Position numbers and translations under genes: made by a program | The notes under the pieces: generated by a model | Told to the model about the DNA's origin: nothing | What the model saw: only the letters and a program-made list of their open reading frames with translations | The model's database searches: none | Shown here: positions 8,301 to 17,347 of the stretch, one piece after another | Position numbering within the stretch: the stretch's first letter is position 1 | Layout: each line of letters starts with the position of its first letter | Assembly: GCA_017396365.1 (NCBI GenBank) | Contig: JAFQMD010000008.1 | Span: 1-64,000 of the forward strand | Origin: Clostridia bacterium | GTDB lineage: Bacteria; Bacillota; Clostridia; Christensenellales; Borkfalkiaceae | Reading direction: 5' to 3' | Length of the DNA stretch: 64,000 bases

Positions 8301-11300
8301 TTCTTGTTCGATGAATTCTTCATAGCCAAACGGCGTATTCCTTTCGATAAGTTCTCTTAAAGTAATTTCCGTTCCGTCGATTTCAAAACTAACGATGCCA
8401 CCGACAGGAGTTCCATCAGGATTATAACTTACGACGGTTATAACGTTTTTGTCGCTTCCGCCTTGATTTACGTCTATATAAACTTCAATTAGACAGTTGC
8501 TTTCTATTAAGAAACTGTAAATATCGTCTATCGTTTTGCCGTTAACTCTTATTTCTTTAATATTTGATAGAATAACTTCAGTAAGACCCTTGTTGTTAAG
8601 TAAATCCATCAAGTAAATAGCATCTGTTTCAAAAACTTCTTTAATTTGTTCTACACCGTTTAAATCATACAGATAGAATTCTACCATATAAGTAGTTTGA
8701 ACAGGTGGAGCATAAGTTGCAAACTTAATTTCGATACTGCAAGAACCTTCAAAAACGAAAGAGTATTTATCTTGTTTTATGCCGTCTATAAAAATTTCTT
8801 CTACGTCGTTGAAAATCTCTTGCCATGAGTCATAAGTACAAATCCATTTAATAAGATCTTCAAACGTTGCGCCTTTTACAATCTCTACGTCGTGGCCATC
8901 GCTACCACCGTCTGCGTAAGCAAGTTTAACGTTAACCCAAATCGTTGATATTTCGGAATTAAAAGTTAAAAATTTAATCTTTATAGAGCCGTCTTCTTCA
9001 AATATCAAATTATAGAAATCAACGATTTCTTCATCGTTAAAGTTTACCGATTTAATATCTGCAAAAAGCATTGAAGACCAAGATGCGTAATCGCAAATTT
9101 TGTCTACAAAATCATAAAGATTTGCACCCTTTCTCATTTCTACGTTGCCATTTTCTACTATTCCGTCGGCAAAGACACATTCGTAATAAATATTTACAAA
9201 CTTTTCGTCTGGAACAGGGGCTTGTACCTTTAAAACCGTAACCAAATTATCCCCTTCTTTAAGTTGATAATCAGCACCCATCTTTTCGCCGTTTACAGTA
9301 ACGTTTTCTCTACCGATAAAGTCGTCTCCATAAGCGTAACCGAATACAATCGCAACGTCATTGATAGTAAACTCCGCTACGTCCATAGAAAGATAGAACA
9401 CACTTCTTTCAATTTCCATGCCGTTTTCGTCAACCTTTGTAGTTATAGCAAGGGCATAACGATTTGGCATAAATTGTTCGCTGTAATGTATATTTATTTG
9501 AGAAAATTGACCAAGCGAGTGATTTTCGTCTGTTATTTCAGCATTGCCAACGCTTATTGACGTAACCTTTTTAGAATCTATACCGGTATAAGCATAAAAC
9601 TCTTTGAGCGTAAGCACTGTTTCTGCAAAGTAAACTATAGAAGTAGCTTCTTTTGTTTCAACGTTGTAAAGAAGCGCAACGTAAACACTCTTTCTGTCTT
9701 CTTCTTCAACTGTTTCATCTGCAAACCTTACAAAAATCTTCGTTCCGTTTTTCAATTCATAACTATAAAGGTCTTCAACAGGTCTTTCTTTTTCGTCAAT
9801 TTCAAGATAGCAAATATTATTTATTTCGCTATCAAACATACCCCACGTTTTAAAGTAACTGTAAATGGTATGTCCTGCGTCCGTATCGTCAAAGTCTTCC
9901 CAAACTTCTCCGTTTGCAAATTCCATCCTTACGTAAACGGTAATCATATCTTGAGTTTGATTTTCACCACATCTTAAACATTTTCCGTTTACCATATCGT
10001 GTCCAAGCGCAGGTATTTCGGTTGGCTCTAAGAAAATTTCGTCGCAACCTTCGATACCGCACTTTAATCCCACCGTATAACCTACTTCCGTGCAAGTAGG
10101 AGCAACGGGGTCTATCGCCACAATTGACTGGTGCGTTGTGTTAGTTACAGTTTCGCTATCAAACGAATAACCACACTCACAAGCAAATTCAATATATGCT
10201 TCGTACACTATTTGCTTACCGTCGTCGATAACGTTTTCATGTAAAATTTGAGTGTAACTATGCGCATTTTCTTCAAGTCTTTGTCCACAACCATTATTAC
10301 ATTCAAAGTAATGATAATTGTCGTCCCAACAATATTCTCCGCTATGATCGTGACCGAGCATTGGAATATTTTCGCGGTTTAATTCTTCTCTACAGTTTTC
10401 TCTCGTGCAGTATTCAACCTTAAAGCCGTCTTCTTCACAAGTTGCGTCCTTTACGACTTCCCACTCGCCATTATGACCAAGAGCAGGGATTTTTTCGCGA
10501 TTTAATTCTTCTCTACAATTTTCTCTCGTGCAGTATTCAATCTTTAATCCTTCTTTGTTGCAAGTCGCCTCTCTTACAACTTCCCACTTGCCACTGTGCT
10601 CAAGCATTGGAATAACTTCACTATCTAGTTCAATACCGCAGTTTTCTCTTGTACAACGTTCAACTCTTAAACCTTCTTCATGACAAGTTGCGTCCTTTAC
10701 AACTTCCCACTCGCCATTGTGTTCAAGCATTGGAATAACTTCACTATCTAATTCAATACCGCAGTTTTCTCTTGTACAACGTTTTTCCTTTAAGCCTTCA
10801 TTTTGACAAGTTGCGTCCTTTACAACTTCCCACTCTCCGTTATGTCCTTTTGCAGGAATAACGCCAGTAGAAATGGTAATGCCACAGTTCTCTCTTTGAC
10901 ATACCGTATGTTTTGCGCCTTCTCCTTCGCAAGTTGCGTGTTTATCAATTATCCACTCGCTCTCGTCGTGGCCAAGCGCAGAGATAACTTCTTCTTCATA
11001 TCTCTTTTCACAACCTTTAACGGTACAATATTTTCCTTTTAATCCGTCTTCTTCGCAAGTCGCGTCTTTTTCAACTCTCCACTCTCCGCTGTGTCCTTTT
11101 GCAGGAATAACGTCAGTAGAAATGGTAATGCCACAGTTCTCTCTTTGACATACAGTATGCTTTGCGCCTTCTTCTTCGCAAGTTGCGTGCTTATCAATTA
11201 TCCAGTCGCTCTCGTCGTGTCCAAGCGCAGGGATAACGCCAGTAGAAATGGTAATGCCACAATTCTCTCTTTGACATACAGTATGCTTTGCGCCGTCTTC

Positions 11301-13829
11301 TTCACAAGTTGCGTGTTTATCAATTATCCACTCGCCCTCACTATGTCCAAGCGCAGGGATGGTTTCTTCGGCTAATTCCTTTCCACACTCTTCTTTGGTA
11401 CAGTATTTAACTTTTAAACCGCTTTCTTCGCAAGTTGCCTTTCTATCAACTCTCCAAGCCTCGCTATGTCCTTTTGCAGGAATAACGCCCGTTGAAATTC
11501 TCTTTCCGCAACCGTCTCTTTGACAAACGGTATATTTTACGCCGTTTTCTTCGCAAGTTGCGTCGGTTTCCACTTTCCAGTCGCTCTCGTCGTGATTTAG
11601 CGCAGGGATAGTTTCTTCGGCTAATTTCTTTCCACACTCTTCTTTGGTGCAGTATTTGACTTTTAATCCGTTTTCTTCACAAGTTGCGTTGGTTTCTACT
11701 TTCCAGTCGCTCTCGTCGTGTCCCTTTGCTAAGATAACGCCCGTTGAAATTCTCTTTCCACAACCGTCTCTTTGACAAACGGTATATTTTACGCCGTTTT
11801 CTTCGCAAGTTGCGTCGGTTTCTACTTTCCAGTCGCTCTCGTCGTGTCCGAGTTTAGCAAGGGTTGAACGGTGGCTATCCGTACAGTTATCACATTTATA
11901 AACGACGTATCCGTCTTGTTCGCAAGTTGGTTTTACCCTTTCTATTTCTCTGTAAACGTGTCCTTTTTTCTCAAGAACTTTTTCGTCCAAAACCTTTCCG
12001 CAACCCTGTCTTTGACAACGTTTATACGCAACGCCATTTTCCGTACAAGTCGGCTCGGTTTGGGTTTCCCAACCGCCTTCGTCGTGCGAAAGCGCCTTTC
12101 TGCCTACTCTTCTTTCTATTTTATGGCATACCGAACACTCTTTCTTGAAAATTTCATCGTTTTCGCAAGAAAGTTCGGTTTCTATGGTTTCAGCGCCGAA
12201 CGAGTGTCCTACTTTTTCAACGAAATCGGTCTTTTTGGTATGTCCACAACCAGAACAAGTATGAAGAGTGTAACCTTCTTTCGTACAGGTCGGCTCTATA
12301 ACTTCCGTATTATAATTGTGGGTATGCCCGAGTTTCGGCGTAATAACGTATCCGCAAACGGTACAAGTTTCGGCTTTTGTTTCGGTTGCGTTTCCGCTTG
12401 AAACGTGCTCTCCCAAAGAATTTTTATCGTCGCAACGCGAGCATTCTTTGTAATGGGTTTCTTCGTCGTAACTCCAAGCGTTTGAGTAGTCGTGTCCTAA
12501 TTTGTCAATAACTACGCTACTTAAATAATTTCCTTGTAAGTCGTAATCTTTCTGACAGTTTTCGCAATGATTATGGGCAATCGTTCCGTTTTCTTCGCAA
12601 GTTGCTTGCTTACCTGAAACGAAAACAAAATCGTGTCCGCCCTTTACGGTAATTTTTATTATTTTTTGGCAATTTTCGCATTGCTTTGCATTTTTATAAC
12701 CGTCTTGCTCGCAAGTTGGCGCTTTGTCGGGAATACTTACCCAACTGTGATTATGCCTTGCGCAAATTAAATAGTTACATACAACGCAAATCTCGTCTTG
12801 TTCGCAAGTCGCCGAGTTAGACGCGCGGTGCTCGCCTTGATTTATAACGCTATCGCAGTTATCTCTCAAACAAATTTGTCTATGTCCGTTTTCGTCGATT
12901 TCCCACTTATAAACGTGCCCTATCGCTCCGTAGGTTACTACCGTTTCAAAGTCGCAATTTACACAACTTACGACGAACGAACCGTCCTGTTCACAGGTGG
13001 CTTTTGTTTCAGTAAATACTATATCGTGATGAGTAACGGCGTTTTGTAAGCCGAGTTCGTCTTCCGCATAACCACAATCTTGACAAACGTGGAACTTAAC
13101 GACGGTTGAACTGCACGAACTTGCTCCAACTTCTATCCACTCGCCAAAATTATGCTCGCTCGTCGCAGGGAATTCGTCTTCGCAAACTCTACAAAAATTA
13201 ACGGCGCACGAGTAGGCGTTGTTTAATATATGGTCGGATAATTCACCGTAAGCAAAATAATCGGTATTTGAAATTTCTCCGCAAACGCCACAAGTTTTCC
13301 AGTACGTCGCCTTGCTCTCACACGTTTGATTCGAGCGCAACGTTCTTCCCGAAACTTCTTCTACCAAATCGTGAGCAAGTTTGGGAATAGGCGTTCCGTC
13401 CGTCTCTTCTCCGCAAACCGAACACTTTTCATACAGCAAGCCTTCTTCTTCGCAAGTTGGCTCTTTTTCAAACTTTTCAAAGTCGTGCTCTAAAAGAGCA
13501 AGTTCTCTTTCTCGTTCCTTTCCACAAGTTTCGCAAACTGACTTTTCAAGCCCTTTTTCACTACAAGTAGATTGACTTTTTGTAGTCCACTCGCCAAAAG
13601 TGTGCCCGATTGCAGGAATAACTCTTGTAGAAGTTTCGCCACAAGAACACGTTGCAGTCTCTTCTCCGTCCGTTTCACAACTCGCTTGAGTGGTTACTTG
13701 CCAGTTTTCAAATTGACATTGATGTCCGCTCTCTGAACTGCTTTCTCCAGGCTTTTGACAAGCAAATAGACAAAGAGAAAAAACCACGGTTAATACGAGT
13801 AGTAAAATACCTTTAATTTTGCTTTTCAT
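5310..13829 (-). CDS. Giant Cys/His-repeat surface lipoprotein (2839 residues)
   Basis: An N-terminal signal peptide ends in LFAC with the lipobox Cys at residue 24, so the protein is probably lipid-anchored outside the membrane. Residues 35 to about 1290 are Cys-rich units ending in GH. Within them, residues 662-1159 form twelve regular 41-42-residue units with the pattern C-x9-C-x4-C and a His at each junction. A C-C-C-H set per unit could bind zinc or form disulfides (inference). Residues 1290-2839 lack this pattern and contain loosely repeated beta-rich segments of about 75-80 residues (for example VYVRMEFANG, YYECVFADG, VNVKLAYADGG). There is no sortase motif. AGGAGAGGG precedes the ATG. 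It lies 15 bases after the small-multidrug-export-family gene. Function unknown; adhesion is one possibility. Confidence 0.85.
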   Translation of the reverse strand: MKSKIKGILLLVLTVVFSLCLFACQKPGESSSESGHQCQFENWQVTTQASCETDGEETATCSCGETSTRVIPAIGHTFGEWTTKSQSTCSEKGLEKSVCETCGKERERELALLEHDFEKFEKEPTCEEEGLLYEKCSVCGEETDGTPIPKLAHDLVEEVSGRTLRSNQTCESKATYWKTCGVCGEISNTDYFAYGELSDHILNNAYSCAVNFCRVCEDEFPATSEHNFGEWIEVGASSCSSTVVKFHVCQDCGYAEDELGLQNAVTHHDIVFTETKATCEQDGSFVVSCVNCDFETVVTYGAIGHVYKWEIDENGHRQICLRDNCDSVINQGEHRASNSATCEQDEICVVCNYLICARHNHSWVSIPDKAPTCEQDGYKNAKQCENCQKIIKITVKGGHDFVFVSGKQATCEENGTIAHNHCENCQKDYDLQGNYLSSVVIDKLGHDYSNAWSYDEETHYKECSRCDDKNSLGEHVSSGNATETKAETCTVCGYVITPKLGHTHNYNTEVIEPTCTKEGYTLHTCSGCGHTKKTDFVEKVGHSFGAETIETELSCENDEIFKKECSVCHKIERRVGRKALSHDEGGWETQTEPTCTENGVAYKRCQRQGCGKVLDEKVLEKKGHVYREIERVKPTCEQDGYVVYKCDNCTDSHRSTLAKLGHDESDWKVETDATCEENGVKYTVCQRDGCGKRISTGVILAKGHDESDWKVETNATCEENGLKVKYCTKEECGKKLAEETIPALNHDESDWKVETDATCEENGVKYTVCQRDGCGKRISTGVIPAKGHSEAWRVDRKATCEESGLKVKYCTKEECGKELAEETIPALGHSEGEWIIDKHATCEEDGAKHTVCQRENCGITISTGVIPALGHDESDWIIDKHATCEEEGAKHTVCQRENCGITISTDVIPAKGHSGEWRVEKDATCEEDGLKGKYCTVKGCEKRYEEEVISALGHDESEWIIDKHATCEGEGAKHTVCQRENCGITISTGVIPAKGHNGEWEVVKDATCQNEGLKEKRCTRENCGIELDSEVIPMLEHNGEWEVVKDATCHEEGLRVERCTRENCGIELDSEVIPMLEHSGKWEVVREATCNKEGLKIEYCTRENCREELNREKIPALGHNGEWEVVKDATCEEDGFKVEYCTRENCREELNRENIPMLGHDHSGEYCWDDNYHYFECNNGCGQRLEENAHSYTQILHENVIDDGKQIVYEAYIEFACECGYSFDSETVTNTTHQSIVAIDPVAPTCTEVGYTVGLKCGIEGCDEIFLEPTEIPALGHDMVNGKCLRCGENQTQDMITVYVRMEFANGEVWEDFDDTDAGHTIYSYFKTWGMFDSEINNICYLEIDEKERPVEDLYSYELKNGTKIFVRFADETVEEEDRKSVYVALLYNVETKEATSIVYFAETVLTLKEFYAYTGIDSKKVTSISVGNAEITDENHSLGQFSQINIHYSEQFMPNRYALAITTKVDENGMEIERSVFYLSMDVAEFTINDVAIVFGYAYGDDFIGRENVTVNGEKMGADYQLKEGDNLVTVLKVQAPVPDEKFVNIYYECVFADGIVENGNVEMRKGANLYDFVDKICDYASWSSMLFADIKSVNFNDEEIVDFYNLIFEEDGSIKIKFLTFNSEISTIWVNVKLAYADGGSDGHDVEIVKGATFEDLIKWICTYDSWQEIFNDVEEIFIDGIKQDKYSFVFEGSCSIEIKFATYAPPVQTTYMVEFYLYDLNGVEQIKEVFETDAIYLMDLLNNKGLTEVILSNIKEIRVNGKTIDDIYSFLIESNCLIEVYIDVNQGGSDKNVITVVSYNPDGTPVGGIVSFEIDGTEITLRELIERNTPFGYEEFIEQENGIFYYCGEELSAESVIYVNTTIEFRYNEYVAPEKVQIYFDSDFYNGYISISKGYPIGRLFEENLPHPFVYVTFAQFVENGDVYVDGVIVYSSDYELNGGETVRYDHRDNKCDEHVWNEYGYCANCGYECPHDNIQDGSACPECGYYPTHYREYRVVLLMGDYVENDPFYDCGCQETCVKAETRALKDFTLSLILQSDGGWLQDRITQAQEFGYYYVWTVGGNVVSDSDVIDEYAIIVGVLSRVTIEPFTVTVNSADYGERVYEYSYPVSLEVVFERYRCDLGLHVEYFYAKMEQGFDGDILTADCLVECVEYVHYISYQIISANDEGEWQQFSYKATQTPTVEQVIEKLGLSSSEYSAYRYGRKIEDLDEKVSDNLTLFENALFSDEFTVTIKYKQSSNSQIETYTVIVDCPASVSIIIEEKLRKLNPDVEIWSDPYNYAIRVDGVLFGSGKTDAYFDYYYNLIYDDCIIEISKAIKYYIGGDNVNYDKPEIISDKALNGEEILQMAHILDDWSSLLIFINDMRYSLEEFKSTVFSDEDKGEIHISIRKGMVYVNVEVIDENDYCNRSNYESYEEIDLNYFGISGSFSDYEITVTLPSGETVTLTDYDYKFKFNSEFAQEYGDRNYRTEYYVKFAAKTFRVTLNVDGVWQGEKFFEKGNSYSLSEILAQFGDYQIENYSWNVRTNNGDWLDVSSPIERAVDIEAYDVRPRIFLSVEGQEYVIYHTEDVTLARLLELVKSEYGVEIKYEDFCWNYELDSVVAWSQDTVYVYARILTQVRVTFYSEYGWVENGYDEFGNMGSIYQQDSEWIYPTVDLEPCYNLMLFTGKWEYRSETMTKVVTSVQDLFAIGKEGIELWAVCELDYEKLMGTYFVEEERRVIVIGENNSIIYNDQWGNDFTSTFHVVPSGMGFALEVWDYGCIDAMWLQDCYKLSQDAFVYLVLDPFGTWNTFTSYDEYVSYVENYEVSEIKNVYGENSEEVGQSGIYYVYLLEKTYE
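10353..11846 (-). repeat. Tandem 41-42-codon repeat tract in the giant gene
   Basis: Twelve in-frame units of 123-126 bp. Units near 11500-11846 alternate between two types (cores GVKYTVCQRDGCGK and GLKVKYCTKEECGK), while units at 10353-10860 share HNGEWEVVKDATC. The alternation suggests duplication of pairs of units. Such tracts can change copy number by recombination. Confidence 0.85.
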
Positions 13830-13844
13830 ATCCCTCTCCTAAAT

Positions 13845-14498
13845 TTATTTATTTTGATTTTCTCCGGTTGGATTTTCTTTTTCGCTTTCTATGGGCTTTG
13901 CCCTAACGATTTTTACTATGAATACTACTAACATTACGATTGCTATGGCAAACAAAACGTAAATTATTATATCTACGTATTCGCCAAAAAGATAAGTAAG
14001 TAAAGTTATTATTGCGCCCGCAATTAAATTTCCTACCGCAATCGGAAGTACGGACTCTCTAAATTTAAGCCCTAAAAATACGGCGATTGCCGTTCCCGTC
14101 CATACGCCCGTTACTGGGAAAGGTACGGCTACGAAGATAAACAGACTTATCATCATTATCTTCTTGGCTTCTTTTTCTGCAGAGCCGTCAGTCTTTTTAG
14201 CAATTTCCATTGCTTTTTTGTGGAAAATCGCTTCAATTTTTTCAATAATTTTCTTAACAAACCCTATCTTTTTAAGCAGATTGAAAACGGGGATAAGTAA
14301 GAAAAATACTAAAATCGAAATTATAGTAGACCCCAAATACGCAACGCCCGCCGTCTCGAAAAGCCCTAAATTAAAAAGCCCCGTTCCGATGGGAATTGCC
14401 CCTTTTAATTCAATTAAAGGAAACATTGAAACGAAAAGCGTCGCTACGTATTCGCTTTGGAATATGCTTAGTAAAAATTTTCCTAATGCCTGAGTCAT
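13845..14498 (-). CDS. Small multidrug export family membrane protein (COG2426-like)
   Basis: 217 residues with hydrophobic segments around 15-35, 45-70, 120-150, 155-180 and 185-205. The signature FPLIELKGAIPIGTGLF near residue 22 is typical of this family, annotated as small multidrug export proteins although transport has rarely been shown. A conserved Lys-rich cytoplasmic loop (KKIIEKIEAIF, EKEAKKI) follows. The start at 14498 has GGAGA seven bases upstream; an open frame extends to 14729 but passes through the promoter region, so the longer form is rejected. The giant lipoprotein gene follows by 15 bases. Confidence 0.82.
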   Translation of the reverse strand: MTQALGKFLLSIFQSEYVATLFVSMFPLIELKGAIPIGTGLFNLGLFETAGVAYLGSTIISILVFFLLIPVFNLLKKIGFVKKIIEKIEAIFHKKAMEIAKKTDGSAEKEAKKIMMISLFIFVAVPFPVTGVWTGTAIAVFLGLKFRESVLPIAVGNLIAGAIITLLTYLFGEYVDIIIYVLFAIAIVMLVVFIVKIVRAKPIESEKENPTGENQNK

Positions 14499-14536
14499 AA
14501 TTTCTCCGTTAAAATAAAAATTTTGTATTATTATGC

Positions 14537-14565
14537 TTGAAATATTTTCCGCTTTTGTATAAAAT
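14537..14565 (+). promoter_or_regulatory. Promoter of ttcA
   Basis: TTGAAA (14537-14542), 17-base spacer, TAAAAT (14560-14565), about 90 bases before the ttcA ATG. It is divergent from and interleaved with the minus-strand promoter, so the two transcripts would overlap. Confidence 0.55.
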
Positions 14566-14616
14566 GGATATATCGTCAGCGCTTGCGCGTATAAAATATA
14601 TATTAAACTATCGTAT

Positions 14617-14645
14617 AGTATAACAAAACGCGCGACCTTTGTCAA
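14617..14645 (-). promoter_or_regulatory. Promoter of the export protein / giant lipoprotein operon
   Basis: Minus strand TTGACA (14640-14645), 17-base spacer, TATACT (14617-14622), leaving a leader of about 110 bases before 14498. Confidence 0.75.
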
Positions 14646-14655
14646 CGGGGATAAT

Positions 14656-15402
14656 ATGAATTTACAACAACTAATGTCGAAAACGAGACGGGCTCTCGAA
14701 CAATATAAAATGATTGAAGACGGGGACAAAATTGCCGTTGGTCTTTCAGGCGGAAAGGACAGTATGGCTCTTTTATACGTCTTATCCGGCTTGCGTCGTT
14801 TTTATCCTAAAAAATTTGAACTCGTTGCAATAACCGTAGATATGGGCTTAGGGCTTGACGAAAATGAAGTTTTAGCCGTAAAAAAAGTTTGCGAAGAACT
14901 CGGCGTTTACTATCATATTGAAAAAACTCAAATCGGCGAAGTGGTTTTCGACGTCAAAAAAGAATCTAATCCGTGTAGCCTTTGCGCGAATATGCGCAGA
15001 GGGGCGCTAAACAGCGCGGCGGTAAACTTGGGCTGTAATAAAGTCGCCTTAGGACACCACGCGGACGACCTTATAGAAACTCTCTTTTTGTGTCTTTTTT
15101 ATGAAGGTAGATTTTCGACTTTTTCGCCCGTTACTCATCTATCTCGAGCAAATCTTACAATGATTCGCCCTATGATTTTTTTACGAGAAATGGAAATTAT
15201 CGGCTTTACGAAAGACAAGCCCATTATTCACAACCCCTGCCCTGCGGACAAAAACACTAAACGCGAATATATAAAAACAGCGCTGAAAAATCTTGAAAAG
15301 GACAATAAAAAACTCCGCGAAAACGTTTTAGGGGCAATTACCCACCCCGAAAGGAATAACCTTTTTGACGACCAAATATCGTTTTTAAACGAAGAAGATT
15401 AA
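14656..15402 (+). CDS. ttcA: tRNA 2-thiocytidine biosynthesis protein TtcA family
   Basis: 248 residues. The PP-loop SGGKDS (31-36) activates the tRNA base by adenylation. Cys107 and Cys110 (CSLC) plus Cys195 (HNPCP) match the three Cys that hold the Fe-S cluster in TtcA-type tRNA thiolases. LGHHADDLIET is the conserved second PP-loop motif. The usual product is s2C32 in certain tRNAs. Firmicute members are less studied than E. coli TtcA, so the exact base is inferred. GGGGAT lies just before the ATG. It is transcribed alone, divergently from the export protein gene. Confidence 0.85.
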   Translation: MNLQQLMSKTRRALEQYKMIEDGDKIAVGLSGGKDSMALLYVLSGLRRFYPKKFELVAITVDMGLGLDENEVLAVKKVCEELGVYYHIEKTQIGEVVFDVKKESNPCSLCANMRRGALNSAAVNLGCNKVALGHHADDLIETLFLCLFYEGRFSTFSPVTHLSRANLTMIRPMIFLREMEIIGFTKDKPIIHNPCPADKNTKREYIKTALKNLEKDNKKLRENVLGAITHPERNNLFDDQISFLNEED

Positions 15403-15403
15403 A

Positions 15404-15417
15404 ATAATCGACTTATA
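15404..15417 (-). repeat. Dispersed 14-mer hairpin motif, copy 1
   Basis: Exact match to TATAAGTYGATTAT on the minus strand, beginning two bases after the ttcA stop codon. Confidence 0.6.
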
Positions 15418-15494
15418 GGCGGACTTTTCGTCTATTTAACACTTATAAACAATAAATAATTTTTATCCAGTACGTATTTAAAAAGGAGGATTTT

Positions 15495-16439
15495 ATGAAA
15501 AAAATTATAAGCCTACTGCTTATAGCAGTTTTATCAATTTGTCTTTTGTCGTGTGGCAATAAGGCGAATTCGATAAAAGAATTTGCTTTTGGAAGCGAAA
15601 ATTTTTCTAGCGAAGACGAGGTTTTAGACTGGACTTTGTCTTACGCCGAAGAACTTGCAAAGGAAATGGAAGAATACAGTCTTCGACCAAAAAAATGGTA
15701 CAAAATAGACTTTGAATCGGCAAAATACACTAAAACTTACCCAAACATAGGCATTTATGACGGGGAAAACCAAAGTTCGACTATTGAATACAGCGAACAC
15801 GTAAAGTGTAGCGGATGGTATTTGGCAACGCCTTACGACTTTGAGAAAAAATATTCTCTTTCGCTTACTTGCACGGTTAAAACGACTACCATCGACGCCA
15901 ACGGCGAAAAAACAGTAGAAAAATATAAACTTTCGGCTGACGAAGTTTATATCGAGGGCGTAACCTATACTAAAATGACGGCAAAAGCCACCGACGGCAA
16001 GGACACGACGAAACGCACCGAATATTCAACCGAGTCATACGTTTTAGACCTTATTTCAAAGTCGTTTTATGAAATGGACGTCTTTGACCTTTTAGATAAA
16101 GGCACGATACTTTCCCTTTCTCTAGGCGAAGACAGACTTCCTACTTACGTCAAAAACAGAAAAATCGCTTACTATGACGAGAATAACAGCGAATTTTCGC
16201 ACAATACGGAACAGTTTATCGCTCAGTTTGAAACCAAATCGCCATATATAAAAGGTTTAAAACTTTATCACAAAGCGGCAACGCTTTCAAACCCTACGAT
16301 CATTATGCCAGACCTTAATACCGGCGAAGTCAACGATTTTGAACCTGAATACAACAACGTTTTAGTTTACAAATTAAGTGCAAATCCGTCGTTTTTCGGT
16401 TTCGTTTCTCGCCCAAGCGACTACTATAAGTATTTTTAA
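15495..16439 (+). CDS. Lipoprotein of unknown function
   Basis: 314 residues with a signal peptide ending LLSC (lipobox Cys20). The remainder is polar with many short beta-type segments and no Cys beyond the secretion signal apart from two in the middle. It resembles no family I recognise. AAGGAGG lies nine bases upstream of the ATG. The next gene starts 12 bases after its stop and encodes another lipoprotein with a nearly identical signal peptide (MKKIISL), so the two are probably an operon and perhaps distant paralogues. Confidence 0.75.
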   Translation: MKKIISLLLIAVLSICLLSCGNKANSIKEFAFGSENFSSEDEVLDWTLSYAEELAKEMEEYSLRPKKWYKIDFESAKYTKTYPNIGIYDGENQSSTIEYSEHVKCSGWYLATPYDFEKKYSLSLTCTVKTTTIDANGEKTVEKYKLSADEVYIEGVTYTKMTAKATDGKDTTKRTEYSTESYVLDLISKSFYEMDVFDLLDKGTILSLSLGEDRLPTYVKNRKIAYYDENNSEFSHNTEQFIAQFETKSPYIKGLKLYHKAATLSNPTIIMPDLNTGEVNDFEPEYNNVLVYKLSANPSFFGFVSRPSDYYKYF

Positions 16440-16451
16440 GGGGGTAAAAAA

Positions 16452-17297
16452 ATGAAAAAAATTATAAGTTTAATAATCGTTTTCGTCTTATCTCTTTGCC
16501 TTTGCTCTTGCGCGCACAGTTATCGCGGAACTTTACTCCACCCAACTGAAAACGCTATTCAAATTCAAGATTATTTTGAAAAAGTTTTAGGCTCGAAAAG
16601 TTTTATAATTTCCGACAATTTCGGCGTCGCCTTTTCTTTTAAAGAAGAAGTTAAAGACAAAGATTACGAAGAGCAAAGTTCGTCCGTAACAAAAATAAAA
16701 GGCAATGCAAATTACGACGACGGAATGTTAATTGACGAACTTAAATTAAACGGAAATTTCAAAGAAACTTACGTTTTGCCAACCACCGACAAAAAGATTA
16801 AAACCACTAATAAAATAACCGAAAAATCAGTTTTCTTCTTTATAAGCGGTGGTTTAGATCGCTCGTACGTTTTCAACAAAATCACTTCAAAAAATAAAGA
16901 GGCGTCGAGTTATCAAGAACAAAAAACGATGGACGAAGAAAATTCTTCTTCTTTGGAAATTTTTTCTAAATACTTATCTTTACGCTCTGTCAGAGCAAAC
17001 GTAGAATCCTTTTTAACGAAGTATTTTTCAGATAATGCCAGCTGTCATATATATTTAAACGGCGACGATATGACTTTGGTCGAAAGTTATAGCAAGAGCA
17101 ACAAGGTAATTTATATTGACTGTAACGGCGACGACCTTATAAAAATTACCGTAGAAGAAAAAATTTCTCCATATTCAGGCTCAACTTTCGTGTCGCGCAA
17201 ATACACCGTTGCCATTTGCGACGAAGAAACTATAAATAAGCCTGAAGATAAAGATATGTACGAAGAAAAAAATCAAGACCACGACGAAGATTTTTAA
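16452..17297 (+). CDS. Lipoprotein of unknown function
   Basis: 281 residues with lipobox CSC at Cys20. The body has the same general layout as its upstream neighbour: a central part with repeated Lys/Thr strands and a short acidic tail (EEKNQDHDEDF). AAGGGGG precedes the ATG. A strong bidirectional terminator follows at 17322-17347. Function cannot be assigned. Confidence 0.72.
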   Translation: MKKIISLIIVFVLSLCLCSCAHSYRGTLLHPTENAIQIQDYFEKVLGSKSFIISDNFGVAFSFKEEVKDKDYEEQSSSVTKIKGNANYDDGMLIDELKLNGNFKETYVLPTTDKKIKTTNKITEKSVFFFISGGLDRSYVFNKITSKNKEASSYQEQKTMDEENSSSLEIFSKYLSLRSVRANVESFLTKYFSDNASCHIYLNGDDMTLVESYSKSNKVIYIDCNGDDLIKITVEEKISPYSGSTFVSRKYTVAICDEETINKPEDKDMYEEKNQDHDEDF

Positions 17298-17321
17298 TTG
17301 AAAAATAAATTGTTTTAAGTA

Positions 17322-17347
17322 AAAAACGGCGGAATTCCGCCGTTTTT
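17322..17347. terminator. Bidirectional terminator between convergent genes
   Basis: AAAAACGGCGGAA (17322-17334) and TTCCGCCGTTTTT (17335-17347) form a perfect 13-bp palindrome with T runs on both strands. It serves the lipoprotein operon on the plus strand and overlaps the stop codon of the minus-strand HAD gene. Confidence 0.85.

Noticed and set aside
5769-13575. Many plus-strand frames opposite the giant lipoprotein gene
   Set aside because: The repeat codons create open antisense frames (often repeated among themselves); none has a start signal or a family pattern.
13845-14729. Longer form of the small multidrug export protein
   Set aside because: The extra 77 codons cross a consensus promoter and have no family similarity; the ATG at 14498 has a good ribosome binding site.
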